Shown: one piece after another, positions 21,423 to 33,096 of the stretch
Numbering within the stretch: the stretch's first letter is position 1
Layout of the letters: each line of letters starts with the position of its first letter
NCBI GenBank assembly: GCA_023525975.1
Contig: CM042032.1
Span: 76,778,260 to 76,842,259 of the forward strand
Direction: 5' to 3'
From: Smallanthus sonchifolius
Taxonomy: Eukaryota > Streptophyta > Magnoliopsida > Asterales > Asteraceae
DNA length: 64,000 nucleotides
The notes under the pieces: generated by a model
The model's database searches: none
Seen by the model: only the letters and a program-made list of their open reading frames with translations
Told to the model about the DNA's origin: nothing
Made by a program: the position numbers and the translations under genes

Positions 21423-22419
21423 ATGTCTGTTGTGACCATGGCTCAACAAAGCTATGCAACTGTAATCAGCTCTCAGTTCGTTATGCCATACGCAGTTAAT
21501 GTTACAGTCGACAAATATTCGAGTGGATATCTTGTGATCAGAGACGAGTACCGGAACACCTTGTTCACAATAAGATCATGCGACACAAATTTCCATACAC
21601 AGCGGTTGCTACAGGATGCATATGGAAGTTCGATTGCAATGCTTCGGGCAAAGGTGATTTAATTAGATGTTCTTTGGTTCGTCTTGCTAAATTCGATCTT
21701 CAAATGAATATATTTTATTAATTTCCAGATCAGGACTGCTCATGCTCGATGGAATGTATTTAGAGTTCATGGTGAAGCCAATTCAGATATGATATTCAGT
21801 GCCGCAAGAAATCAAGTAATCCAGAATCACACCCACGTAAACGTGTCGGTGGCAAACGAAATGAGCGCCATTGATTTCCACATCAGAGGAAGCTGGTCGA
21901 ACAGAAGCTGCTGCATTTATAAGGGAGATTCTTTGACAGAAGTTATAGCTGAAGTAGTCTCAATCTCTTTATTCATTTCATGTTTACTCCACTACTAGAA
22001 AAAAACGCGTTTCCGATGCAAAATTGCGTCGCAAATGTGTCGGACACACCAAATTCCGACAAATTTGCGACAAAAATCTGTTGTCGGAAAAAATCCTCGT
22101 CGGAATAATTTACGACAAAAAATGCGACAAATTTGTGACAAACAAGTTGTGTCGGAATTTGCGACGCAATTTCTAAAAGCGAAGCTATTCATACTGTGAA
22201 TTCTAAAGGTGAAGCTATTCATAATGCTTGCTCTTGTAGATGCATCCAAGTCAATCACCTGAGAGCTTTATGGTGAGAATTTATCCTCACGTGGATAATG
22301 CATTTGTGGTTGCAATTATTGTCATCGTTGATGCTATGAAAACCCCTGGAACAACGGCAGTTGTTGCTGGCAATTTTGTTCAAGGAGCTGTCTGGGGTGC
22401 AACTCATTCCTTTGGATAA
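21423..22419 (+). CDS. LURP-one-related protein, three exons
   Basis: Exons are 21423-21653, 21729-21953 and 22240-22419, joined by GT-AG introns in phase 0, giving 211 residues, the usual size for this family. The product has the LURP/Tubby-like barrel pattern: QFVMPYAVNVTV, then GYLVIRDEYRNTLFTIR, AHARWNVFR (exon 2 start), FHIRGSWSNRSCCIYKGDS, and a C-terminal strand and helix (FMVRIYPHVDNAFVVAIIVI). Arabidopsis LURP1 is linked to defence against Hyaloperonospora. The role of most paralogues is unknown, and none can be assigned here. The start could also be the ATG at 21438. Intron 2 contains a CACTA-like MITE. The upstream open frame from 21281 is in another frame and is probably 5' leader. 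Confidence 0.85.
21990..22180. mobile_element. CACTA-like MITE in intron 2 of the LURP-one-related gene
   Basis: The left end is CACTACTAGAAAAAAACGCG. The interior has inverted GCGTCGCAAAT / ATTTGCGACGC and repeated TCGGAA/TTCCGAC motifs, so the element is largely a hairpin. The matching right TIR looks truncated (ends TTTCTAAAAGC). It is followed by a 30-bp-spaced duplicate of GAAGCTATTCATA. Confidence 0.6.
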
Positions 22420-22698
22420 AATATGTTTTTCTAGGCAAGCATATTGGTACCATACTCGGTCCATTCGTAAATTCATGTATGTGTCACCACCAATTTCGTC
22501 AACTCTACTTTAAGACATGTCATGTTTTATATCAGTCTGTACTTGATTTTCGGTCATTTCTAATATGGTCTGATGAGTAGTTAAACCAGATAGTAGATTC
22601 TTATTCCAGAACACAACATGTATGCATGAAAACAAATACAGATGTAATCGAAAGAAATATGAATAGTGAAAGGCTGATGAACCTAGCTACCAGCCTGC

Positions 22699-22701
<3 letters not shown>
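22420..22701. other. 3' flank of the LURP-one-related gene
   Basis: Probably 3' UTR followed by intergenic DNA. No other feature is seen. Confidence 0.4.

Positions 22702-22757
<56 letters not shown>
22702..22757. repeat. AT dinucleotide microsatellite
   Basis: Uninterrupted (AT)n of about 56 bp, directly followed by the Helitron-like segment. Confidence 0.97.
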
Positions 22758-22760
<3 letters not shown>

Positions 22761-23175
22761 ATTTTCCCTTATACTAGATATAATTTACGTTTTTAAGTTT
22801 TAACCCGTATAATTATGTATTGATTTCGTTTTTTTATAATAACTTTCGTTCGTTAACTTCTTTTAAAAAACGGAATGCGCTGCTGTTTTTTTTTTGTCAA
22901 CGTTCCAATATAAATTTTTTTGAAAACGTAGTTGTATTCAAAATCGAGTATTTTGTTGATATCGTAGCCTATAGTGAGTGTCGTTACCATTATAGTACCG
23001 TGACGAGCTGAACCTATTATGAGCGAACATCGTTGCCGGTATTTACATTTGAAACCAGTACCGGTATTCGCTTTTATGGTTTTCGAAGGCCCAAACTGAT
23101 AACGATCAAACTCCCGTCGTGTGCCGTTGACGAAAAACGACCAGACTCCTGCGAAACTCAAGGGAACCATCTAGT
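22758..23175 (+). mobile_element. Helitron-like fragment related to 6190-6721
   Basis: Collinear with the element ending at 6721: shared CTTTCGTTCGTTAACTT, ATTCAAAATCGAGT and GTACCGTGACGAGC blocks. It ends ATCTAGT at 23169-23175, but the terminal hairpin is degraded. An AT microsatellite marks its left side, a common Helitron neighbour. Confidence 0.55.
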
Positions 23176-23217
23176 TTATTAAGTACACCAACGAACTTCA
23201 ATATTTAACGTTAATCA

Positions 23218-23984
23218 CAATGTTTTAAAAACCGGTTTTATTAACTGTACCGGATTGGGCTCAGAAATGGTTTAACCGGTTGTACCGGGTTATACCGGAC
23301 GGTTCAACCGGGTTGACTAGTTAACCCTATAATTCCATAAAAATACAACTTCAACTTAAAAAATAATCCAAAACTACATAATTCCATAATAAAAAATAAT
23401 CCAAAAGTTAATCCATAATAAAAAAATAATCCAAAAGCACTCAAGTTTTCAACAAAACTTTTTTAAATAAAAGTGCACAATTGTTTTATGTCATTGGAGT
23501 GTTGAAGGCGTCAAGTTCACGATCGTTTAAAAGAAGAAATTCACTATTATCGTCAAACTCATCAACAAGAGAATAACTATTTTCGTTTCCTACAATATTA
23601 AATAAGAAGTTTTATCGTTTAAAAGTTTTTAACGACAAGCAGAAGGATGATGGTTAAACATAGTTTTTACATGGGCCGCTACTTTTTGAAGAGGAACATA
23701 TCAATTTTTTTTTAAACTGGGTCGTAGCCGTAGGTAAGGTAATTGATCAACAAGCCTCCTATTTGTGACTTTGTGTATCCCGACAAACAATTTTTTTTTG
23801 TTTTAAAGTTAAACATAAAATTTTACTTATAACTAAAACCGGTACAACGGTATAACCGGTAATACCGGCGGTTCAACTAACATATCGTTATTCCAATTTA
23901 CCGGACTCAAACTTACCAAGATAGTGACCGAGACCCGGTTCAACCAGTATTATCGACCGGTTTAAACCGGTTTTTAAAACATTG
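23218..23984. mobile_element. Non-autonomous hAT element with perfect TSD
   Basis: Terminal inverted repeats CAATGTTTTAAAAACCGG and its exact complement bound 767 bp. The 8-bp target duplication GTTAATCA is perfect (23210-23217 and 23985-23992), as for hAT transposons. The interior is rich in ACCGGT-type motifs and has no transposase. Confidence 0.85.
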
Positions 23985-23992
23985 GTTAATCA

Positions 23993-24420
23993 CATTGTTT
24001 GAACTTACTATATATTTTTAAATTCATTCCCATTAAAATCCTAGATTTTTTAGATATTTTATTTTGTTCCATCACATCAATACCATGTGATTCATTACTA
24101 CTACTCTTGCTACACAACACTTCCTTAATTTAGAGACCCCTACGTTTCACATTGCCGATGTGACATCGGATACATCATCGTAAACAATTTAATTCACATT
24201 TTACTGGTCTTTTATGATTCATTTTCAAACCATCTATTTCACTACACAAATTTTATAAGGGATTCCTTAAACACACATATTATACGCATACATAATCATT
24301 GTGTCGTATACGGATCGTATTGTACTATACAACTCGTATATTTTCAAAACAGTCAAATCAAGCAACGTTACGGGTAGTATGGTATACAGTTTACAGAGTA
24401 TGAAACATGCATAATATATG
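23993..24420. other. Intergenic, nothing recognised
   Basis: AT-rich sequence without coding potential or terminal repeats that I can identify. Confidence 0.5.
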
Positions 24421-25580
24421 TTTACAGAGATTGAAATGTTATGTTTTCAAAGAAAAGAGTACTGACGTATTGTATTTGTATAGAAAGGAAGGTTTATATA
24501 ACTGCACATTTTATAAACAACGAGGTAGATGTCATAGAAAGAAATATTTATTTAACTAACCGTTTTATAAACAAAGAGAAAGATGCCATAGAAAGAACTG
24601 TTTATATAGAAAAGAGTATTGTATAGAAAGATGTCATAGAAAAGAGTATTGTATAGAAAGAACTATTTATTTAACTAACTGTTTTATAAACAATGAGAAA
24701 GATGTCATAGAAAGAACTGTGTAAACAAAGAGAAAGAGAAAGTCAATACATTGTCTAATCTGTTAGAGTATGTACGCAAGAGAAAGGAGTCTTGGGAATT
24801 CGGCTCCGTTCTCGTGACTAGGCCTATCTCAAGCCTTAAGACAGTGTCATGGCCTGAGTTCATGACTGTCATAAGTATAACATAGACGGTGTCTTTGTGG
24901 CTAGCCAATGGGACTATGTTGTACAACTGGATAGTTTGGGTAACGACGGTTACCCTAGTGTTGACGGTCACAATAGTTTGGGTGTCTATATTTGGATAGG
25001 CTGATAGTTGGGTGTCTATCTTTGGATAGGCTAATACTAGTTCCTTCAGGAACAAACAGAGGCGTTACAATATGATACATATTTAGACGTTTTAAAATGT
25101 ATGACTATAGTTTAACAAAGTATGTTATAGTATGACAGTGTATGTTTTCGTTAAACTATGTTATACGAATGATATGATAAAGTATGACAGAGTGTGTTTT
25201 CGTTAAACTGTGTTTTATGAATAATATGTTATGATGAAACCCCTTTTCTTAAATGTATATGAAAACTTGAACTCGGCAGCGTTAACTGACTTTTAGTATG
25301 CACATGAGGTTAAAGAGTGATAGATCAGAGAAGTTGCAAGAGCTTGTATAGCATGGATCATTGGGTTGCTCATCTTTGAAGAATGACATTCCCTTGTTTG
25401 ATAGTTTTGAACAATTTAGTTTAAAGTTTTAACTCCTTGTGAATTTTGCATTTTAAACAAAGACTTCTGCTGTAATAGATTGCGATTTCCGGTTTAAGAA
25501 TTATGTTATTTATGTTTTGTGCCAACTATGAAATGTACTCGGTTTTTGGGTGTTTCTGTGGCCATAGTATCGTGACTAGG
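24421..25580 (+). mobile_element. LTR fragment (family B)
   Basis: Shares ordered motifs with the solo LTR at 56066-57980: GTTGTACAACTGG followed by a 'gacggttacc' block, then TTTTAGTATGCACAT near the 3' end. The left part has a degenerate tandem of an AAGATGTCATAGAAAGAA unit. A 28-bp block around TTGGGTGTCTAT..TTTGGATAGGCT is duplicated (about 24976-25035). Clean ends were not found. Confidence 0.5.
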
Positions 25581-25616
25581 CAAGGAATTGTATGAGATAG
25601 TCAAACAAGGATTTGG

Positions 25617-25840
25617 AAACTTTCGTATGATTCAGACTTGCGCACGAAACTGTAGAACTTTCGTGCCAAACAAGAGACTTTCGTATGAAACTTTGTAACT
25701 TTCGTACATGACTTAATTTTGTGAGAAACTTCGAAACACTCGTACGAAAGTTGTGACTTTCGCATGAAACAGAAAACTATCATACAAAAGTGATGTAACT
25801 TTTGTGTGAAGAAAATTTCATGCGAATGAGCTGCACGAAA
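25617..25840. repeat. Palindrome array, about 20-21-bp period
   Basis: About eleven degenerate copies of a palindromic unit close to ACTTTCGTACGAAAGT, with unit starts near 25619, 25636, 25657, 25677, 25698 and onward. Some copies are near-perfect (CTCGTACGAAAG at about 25739). The sequence is unrelated to the arrays at 1563 and 56547 but has the same kind of design. Confidence 0.8.
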
Positions 25841-26162
25841 CAATCTATCTTGCAGGGGAAGGCAAGAACATTAAATCAAGATGCAATCAGAGAATCAATC
25901 ATGAATAATTGCAACAAAAAACTCTAATCGAACAGTAATAGAGTATGGAGCGATAAACTTAAATCACGATGGCCGGTTTAGCTCGATGAAACAGTGAAGG
26001 CAGCTATGTATGCTCGCGTTGGGGAAGACACTGATGGTGGCGGCGGTTCAGACGATTGTAACCACAAAAGGGGTGTCTTGTATGCGTCGTTGTGAAAGCT
26101 GATTGTAGCGGCGACGATATATGCCTGTGATGATAGTGTGTGAGGCGGCGATAGAGAGCCAA
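25841..26162 (-). other. Leader of a minus-strand retroelement, non-coding
   Basis: The stretch lies just inside a primer-binding site on the minus-strand side. It has some GC-rich, gene-like patches (GATGGTGGCGGCGG), but no frame matches a known family. Confidence 0.35.
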
Positions 26163-26175
26163 GGCTCTGATATCA
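26163..26175 (-). other. Primer-binding site (initiator tRNA-Met type)
   Basis: The minus strand reads TGATATCAGAGCC, one mismatch from the complement of initiator tRNA-Met. It is 3 bp from a TG dinucleotide (26179) that would be the LTR edge. Confidence 0.6.
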
Positions 26176-26178
26176 AAT

Positions 26179-26600
26179 TGAGACAAAGAGAATGTTTGAG
26201 AATTGTGATTGTATTCCAAATTGGGTATTTATACAATATGCCATCTACTATGACTAATTACAATATGATATAATATTTTTTAACATACTATCATTTTTAA
26301 TACATATGTGTGAATATTTTAATACAAAACATAACAATTCATCATCACTTTAAAATATATCTATGAGTAATCATTGAAAATAAAAGGTATCACCTTTTCA
26401 ACATCTTTATAAGAATTAAACCATGTTTCAGTTGTATATTTGTTTTTGACTAAAAGTTCTAATTTAAATAATAAAAAAAAGCAGAACCAAGCTTAACTTT
26501 CTTTAAGTATATAATAAAATTTTAAAATTAAAGCTTTTTTGTAATAAAAAATATTTTAATACAAAACATAACATTAGCATTCTAGATAATTGAAGAGATT
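26179..26600 (-). mobile_element. LTR adjacent to the PBS, probably Copia type
   Basis: Begins TGAGACAAAGAGAATG right after the primer-binding site and contains a run typical of short Copia LTRs (a GGTATTTATACAATATG block). The right edge is not clear, so the end coordinate is approximate. No coding sequence accompanies it. Confidence 0.4.
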
Positions 26601-26831
26601 GCATCAAGCAAACGCGTAAGAGAGAGAGGAAGAGGAGGATATATGGTTTATTGGAATTATATGTTAGGTATTAATGTACCATGATTTGAAAAGGATTTTA
26701 CAATAGAAGGCTTGATATGACACAACGTTTTTGAAAAAAAAACAATTTTTAGCTAAAACCCAATTAAGGATCATCATGCATGAACTCGGAAACCAAGAGA
26801 AAACAAACCATAGGGGGTTTAGGAAAGAAGG

Positions 26832-27032
26832 ATGATGAACATTGTGAATGACAAGAGAGACAAACATAGAACCCCTCTATACGGATCCACAGCGAATGAT
26901 CTCCTTGACTTCAAACCCGTGGTAGCAAGTAAACAACCCTATGTTCCTCATACTTGTGGCCTTGAAGAATATCTTCCTCAATCTTCCAAAGTGAAGGTTT
27001 GTTCCAATAAGTTTGGAGAGAATAATGGATGA
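26832..27032 (+). CDS. Small open frame of 66 codons, unrecognised
   Basis: ATG-initiated frame with balanced, coding-like codon composition (MMNIVNDKRDKHRT..., then DLLDFKPVVASKQPYVPHTC, ending SNKFGENNG). The stop is followed at once by a SINE insertion site. I do not recognise a family. It could be a captured exon or a small gene. Low certainty. Confidence 0.22.
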   Translation: MMNIVNDKRDKHRTPLYGSTANDLLDFKPVVASKQPYVPHTCGLEEYLPQSSKVKVCSNKFGENNG

Positions 27033-27053
27033 AAATTCTTGAGAGCAACAACT

Positions 27054-27170
27054 TTTTTTTTTTGAACGGCAAATTTTATTCTATTTTTTTTGTGTGTTGG
27101 ATGAGGTTAGAACCCACAACCTTTTGGTTGTGGGACTCTCCTCTTACCACTACACCCCAAACCCCCACCC
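27054..27170 (-). mobile_element. Short SINE with 14-bp TSD
   Basis: Minus-strand reading: A-box-like GGTGTAGTGGTAAGAGG, B-box-like GGGTTCTAACCTC, and a tail ending GCCGTTC plus an A tract. The target-site duplication TGAGAGCAACAACT is perfect (27040-27053 and 27171-27184). At about 117 bp it is much shorter than the SINE at 7333 but shares its 3' end. Confidence 0.88.
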
Positions 27171-27316
27171 TGAGAGCAACAACTAGATAGTTAATCTTAC
27201 AAGAGTTGTGTTGTTGGATTAGAGAATCTCTGCATTTTTCTCTATGCGTCTGCTACTTATTTGGAGGATGGAGTGTGTAGGAAGGCAAAATACTCATGGG
27301 ATTTTGTCACCCAAAT

Positions 27317-27476
27317 TAGAGGTGCACAAAAAACCCAGTTTTGGAATCGGACCCGAAGACTTGACCCGGAACCTGTTCCTACCCGTTTTGCAGTGGACCC
27401 GGTTCCAACCTGTTTGAACCCGGAAGTTCCTAACCGGTTCCCATTATTCAGTTTTATACCGTAACCGGACCCGAAC
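27317..27476. mobile_element. hAT-like MITE, left half
   Basis: Starts TAGAGGTGCACAAAA, a hAT-style terminus, and consists of GGACCCG / CGGGT(T)C-type motifs. It stops abruptly at the LTR boundary at 27477. The same style of sequence resumes at 38946, after the duplicated target CGAAC, so the nest was inserted into this MITE. Confidence 0.6.
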
Positions 27477-28188
27477 TGTGACACCCGACATTTTCAGGTC
27501 AATATTTGTACATAACTTAAATGCGTTTACATTTTCAAGTTTCCTGATTGACTTAGTAGCACGAATTAGGTCCTAAAGCCTAGCAAAAGCCATGCATTAA
27601 TTCATTTCTTTCTTTGGTAATTTTAGGAATTACCGGGTCACGTTTACGTAAAAATCGACTAATGCGAACGTTGGTGACTAACCTAAATGTCCAAAGATCC
27701 ATAATAAATGAAATATGTGTCTATACATTCAAATATATATTTTAAAGACCACATTTCATAAAATGAATAGTAACGACGTAAATCGAAGGTTTCACCGCCT
27801 ACCGTCAATCCAGAACGTAACTACACGTAATAAAACATATCTATAACCCATACAATACATGAATTAAGTGTTTTTCACTAAACTAGTCATAAACTAGTTA
27901 ACTATAATTTAAAATGTCATTAAAGAATCAAAAAATGCATTAAATTACTGTTTCGAGCCCTAACCGCGATTAACGCACCTAATGACTTAATTAACCACAC
28001 CATTAACCCTTTAAACTCTTAAACACACCCAACCCCACCCTCCTTATCCAATCTCAGCTGAATGTATCTTGTGGGGCCACCCCACACAATTTTCTAAACC
28101 CTTGAAATTAAGAAAGACATGAACCATACCTTCCTTCACTTCTTATACACTCCAAGTCTTGAAAGTCTTTCCTATCTATCCACTAACA

Positions 28189-30031
28189 CGTAACGAACCA
28201 AAATCCGGGTTTCGTTATAAATAAATGTTCGAATAAATATTATGGTGAAAATAATATTTTAGAAATAAGTTGAAACAAGTGGGTTTCAAGTTAGTAATGG
28301 GGTTATATTAATTTTTAACTAATTTTGGAATGAATATGGGTGAAATGGAATTTGATGGTCTAAAAGTGTAAAATGGAAAATCTGTCATATTTGACTAGTG
28401 AAAGTCAAAATTGGTCTTCATTTGGTGAAAAGGGTCATTCATTTCAAGAGAGAAAAAGGAGAAAAGAGGAGTTGGAGCTAAATCGTGCAATTTAGCTTGA
28501 ATTCGTGAAGGTTTTTGCTCATACAACACCTTCCTAACATCAAGTAAGTGATTATCTTCCTTTTGATTTCACCTTTGATGTGTTCTTGGTGGGTAAATCC
28601 AAAATTTATGATGCATGTGGTTAATTAGTGTTAGATTGTTGATAATCTAGCTAAACTAAAGGTAAATAATGATGATTAACATCCTAGAACCCTTTGATTT
28701 TGATTATGAGAAGTTAGGGTTTATATGGAGAAATTTGGGGGTGTTTGGATTATGATGATAGAATGTTGAATTAGTGATGATTAAGTGTTTATATGATGTT
28801 AGACACTTGAATGAACACCAAATTAACCTAATAATAATTATTGAATGAAAATTTATGTTAAGATAAGGATAATGAAACTCAAGTAGGTGAGTTTGGATAT
28901 GAGTATAACTCAAACAGGTCAGTTTGGGTTAGAAATGGGAAATTGGGTTGTAAACCCAATTATAATGTGATTTTGATGTATGGTTAGATTACTAAACTAG
29001 GTGTATATGTTTAGGTAAACAAATTACAAAACTTTAAGGTGGTGCGGGATCTTCTAACCCGAAAGATAAGTGCTCTTGCACTTACTTAGTAATTGATGAT
29101 GAATAGTGTTATATGCAATGTTGTATGCATAATGTGTTAAGTTGTATAATGTGTTATGTGGTATGAATGTGCATAGAGGTGTATGAGTAAGTGAATGAAT
29201 GTAGTTCTAGTTTAGATACTATAATGGATGTGTGGATATGGAGTTATGGTCTAAGTACCATAATGGATATGTGGATATGGAGTTATGGTCTAATTACCAT
29301 AATAGATATGTGGATATAAAGTTATGATCTAAGAATCATAATGGAAATGAAGTTATGGCCTTTGTGCCATAATGGAAATGGAAATGTGTTGATTATGTAT
29401 GATAAATGAAAAGAATGAAATTTGTAGGTGAAATGCAAGTGATATGTAGCCTAACGACACATTTGGGTGAAAACGGGTCAAATGGGTGAATGGATGAAAA
29501 CAAGTAGTATTTACTTGTTTGATATGTTTTATCTTCATTACTAATAGTGTTATATGTGGTGTTATGTAGGAAAAGCTCCGGGATAATCAAGGTCAAGTTT
29601 ATTGCAAACGTTGGATTCTCGTATGCGCTTTTGGTGATTTCGGGTGAAATTAGATGTCCATCTAATGGATGTAAATGGATTACTTGAAAATGTATTTTGA
29701 TTTTTAAAATTTGGTATGAATGTTTTTGGTCAAAACCCATGTGTTGAAAATTTTTGGGTGTCATGTTATATTGTTAAAAGTTGGAAAAATGGTTAAGTGT
29801 TGAAATCTGCAGGTCTGGAAACTCTCTGGAAATTTGGCGCCTCGCGGTACGGGAAGAACCGGGGAAGGTTCTTTCGCGGTACGTGAGGCACCTGTTTTTC
29901 GGCTTGGCTTTCTGAGGCTCACCCGCGGTACGCGAGAGGATCCGCGAGGGACCTAAAAAATATTGGGACGAATGCTTCTGCGTGTATAATTGTTTTTTTA
30001 TAGCTGGTGTTTTAAAATTAAGGATGTTACA
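28189..30031 (+). repeat. 5' LTR of the Ty3 element
   Basis: 1843 bp, closely similar to the 3' LTR and ending GGATGTTACA. Contains a run of four near-identical blocks of about 40 bp (GGATATGGAGTTATGGTCTA, about 29225-29370) that is also present in the 3' LTR. Confidence 0.95.
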
Positions 30032-30035
30032 ATGT

Positions 30036-30509
30036 GATAGTGGGGATGGATTGGTTGTCTATGAACATAGCGAGTATCTTATGTGGACCTAAGGTGATAC
30101 AACTCGATTCCCCATCTGGTGAGTCCATTTACATAGAAGGTGAAAATAAAGGAAAGGTAAGGTAAGATTGTGTTCTTATGTGAAGGCAACAAAGTACATG
30201 GCGTGTGGGTGAAAGGCATACATGGCTTGTGTTGCTGATGTGATCGAGAAAGTGAAAGATATTCGCGATGTTCCGGTTGTGAATCAGTTTGAGGATGTGT
30301 TTCTAGATGAATTACAGGGGGTTCCTCCGGAGAGGGAAGTAGAGTTTGGAATTGAATTGATACCGGGTGCTAAGCCGGTAGCCAAAGCACCTTATCGGTT
30401 GGCACAATGGCGTAATTACAGGAAGTATTTGATAAAGGTTTTATTCGCTGAAGCGTCTCGCCTTGGGGTGCGCCCGTTCTCTTCGTTAAAAAGAAGGACG
30501 GAAGCATGA
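30036..30509 (+). pseudogene. Protease tail and RT N-terminus (broken)
   Basis: The first codons after the LTR read VIVGMDWLSMN, the conserved 'GMDWL' end of the chromovirus protease. From 30222 comes the linker into RT (FEDVFLDELQGVPPEREVEF..., IPGAKPVAKAPYRLA). In-frame stops at about 30165 and 30177 and indels around 30420-30480 disrupt the frame. Gag and the protease active site are absent. Confidence 0.85.
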
Positions 30510-31908
30510 GGATGTGTATGGATTATTGGAAGTTGAACAAGTTGACGGGGAAGAATAAGTACCCTTTACCTCGGATTGACGGCTTTTTCGATCAATTGCA
30601 AGGGGCGTCATGGTTCTCTAAAATTGATTTGAAGTCCGGGTATCATCAGTTGAAAGTGAAAGAAGGTGATGTTCATAAGACAGCTTTTCGCACTCGATAC
30701 GGTCACTATGAATTTACGGTTATGCCTTTCGGTTTAACCAACGTGCCCGCGGTTTTCATGGATCTTATGAACCGAGTGTGTAGACCGTTCCTCGACCGTT
30801 CGGTTATTGTGTAGACGATCTTCTCATTTATTCAAGAAGTGAAGGCGATCATGCTTGTCATTTGCGTGAGATTCGTGAAGTTCTTCAAAGAGAAAAGCTT
30901 TATGCAAAATTTTCTAAGTGTGCATTTTGGTTGCGCGAAATCCAATTTTTGTGTCATGTGATTAATGAGAAAGGGATTACTGTCGACCCATCCAAGATAG
31001 TGGCGGTTAAAGATTGGTCATCGCCGAAAACCCCTTCGGAAATTAGAAGTTTCTTGGGGTTGGCGGGTTATTATCGGCGGTTTGTTGAAAACTTCTCTCG
31101 GATTGCTTTGCCGATGAAGAAGTTGACGCGTAAAGAGAGTAAGTTTGTATGGGGTTCCGAGCAAGAATCTGCGTTTCGACTCTTCAAAGAAAAGTTGACT
31201 AAGGCGCCTGTTTTATCCTTGCCGGACGGGACCGAAGATTTTGTTGTGTATTCGGATGCCTCGCATTCGGGGTTGGGTTGTGTTTTCATGCAAAGGGGGA
31301 AAGTAATTGCATATGCGTCTAGGCAATTGAAAATTCACGAGGTGAATTACCCTACTCATGATTTAGAACTTGCGGCCGTGGTTTTTGTGCTCAAGATTTG
31401 GAGGCATTATTTGTATGGGGCTAAGTGTACGATATACACGGATCACAAAAGTCTCAAATATTTCTTTGACCAAAAGGACCTCAACATGAGGCAAAGGCGG
31501 TGGCTTGAATTAGTCAAGGACTATGATTGTGAGATACTTTATCATCCAGGTAAAGCGAATGTAGTAGCGGATGCGTTGAGTAGAAAGACGAGTCATACAC
31601 CTTTCAAGGTGAAGTCATTTAAGATGACAATTTCATCATCTCTTATTGATGAAATCCGAGAGGCTCAAGTGTTAGCACTTGGTGGTGATTTGAAGAAGGA
31701 AAGGATGGTTGCTTATGTTGATAAGCTTGGGGAAAATAGCACAGGTTTAAAGACATGCTTTAATAGAATTTGGATTCCTAGGTTGTCAAGTGTTTTGACA
31801 ACTATTTTAGACGAGGCGCATAAATCCAAGTATTCTATCCATCCGGGGGCCACAAAGATGTTTTATGATTTGAGGTGTCATTTTTTTGTGGCAGGGTATG
31901 AGGCGTGA
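30506..31908 (+). pseudogene. Ty3 reverse transcriptase and RNase H (frameshifted)
   Basis: Polymerase segment: WFSKIDLKSGYHQ and MPFGLTNVPAVFMDLMN are RT motifs. A small deletion at about 30812, exactly where the catalytic aspartate pair should follow, puts a stop in frame and shifts the reading frame. The continuation from 30814 has the thumb (FLGLAGYYRRFVENFSRIA) and RNase H with VYSDASHSGLG, HDLELAAVVFVLKIWRHYLY, TDHKSLKYF and NVVADALSRK. A further frame break at about 31893 separates it from the integrase. Inactive by these breaks. Confidence 0.93.
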
Positions 31909-33094
31909 TATTGTTAAGTATGTGGAAAGATGTCTCACATGCTTAAGGGTAAAAGCGGAGCACCAAAAGCCGTATGGAAAGCTTCAGCCGCTTGAAATAC
32001 CGCTCTAGAAATAGGAGAACATAACCATGGATTTGATCACTAAACTACCAAAGACTCGAAAGGGTTATGATGCGATATGGGTAGTAGTGGATCGGTTGAC
32101 AAAGAGTGCGCATTTCCTTCCTATAAAGGAAACGTATTCTTCTGATAGATTGGTGGAAATGTATGTGAAGGAAATTGTGTCACATTATGGTGTACCAGTG
32201 ACGATCATATCGGATCGTGATACGAGATTTACTTCTCATTTTTGGAAGAAATTCCATGAGGATATGGGGACTAGATTGAATCTTAGCACCGCTTATCATC
32301 CACAAACGGATGGTCAAAGCGAGCGAACGATTCAAACGCTCGAGGATATGTTGCGAGCGTGTGCTTTGGATTTTGGGGATAATTGGGACAACCATTTACC
32401 GTTGGCGGAATTTTCTTATAACAATAGCTACTATTATAGTATTGGTATGCCGCCTTTTGAGGCGTTGAATGGGAGGAAATGTCGAACACCCGTGTGTTGG
32501 GGTGAAATTGGTCAACGGAAACTTGGTAGTAAAGAGGTGGTCAAGGAAACTAATAGTAGTATTGACCAAATAAGGGCACGCTTGAAGGCGGCTCAAGATT
32601 GCCAAAAGTCCTATGCGGATAATAGAAAGCGAGCGATTGAGTTTCAAGTGGGGGACTTTGTGCTTTTGAAAGTCTCCCCTTGGAAAGGGGTGATACGGTT
32701 TAGGAAACGTGGGAAGTTAAGTCCACGTTTCATCGGACCGTTTAAGGTGATAGCAAGGGTGGGTGCGGTGGCTTATCGTTTGGAGCTACCGGAAGTACTA
32801 AGTAGACTTCATATCACGTTTCATGTGTCTCATTTGCGAAAATGTTTGGCGGATGAATCTACTTTTGTTCCATTGGATGATATTGAATTGGATGAAAAGT
32901 TGAATTATGTTCAGGAACCGGTGGTAATCTTGGATAGAAAGGTGAAGCGTTTACGCAATAAAGAGATTTGCCATGTTTTGGTGAGGTGGAAACATAAGAA
33001 GGGGGCGGAAATGACGAAGAAATGCTCAAATATTATCCGAACCTTTATATGTGAAGTCGGGTTTCGGGGACGAAACCCAAATAATGAGAGGTGA
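31895..33094 (+). pseudogene. Ty3 integrase with GPY/F and chromodomain (broken)
   Basis: The HHCC zinc-binding part spans about 31850-31990 (GATKMFYDLR, then CLTCLR) and is crossed by a frameshift and two stops. The DDE core follows from 32027: WVVVDRLTKSAHFLP, IISDRDTRFTS, and YHPQTDGQSERTIQTLEDML with the catalytic glutamate. A GPY/F-type module (FIGPFKVIARVGAVAYRLELP minus its last residue) and a chromodomain-like end (EPVVILDRKVKRLR, VLVRWKH) place it among chromoviruses. The terminal residues after 33010 are out of frame. Confidence 0.93.
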
Positions 33095-33096
33095 TT

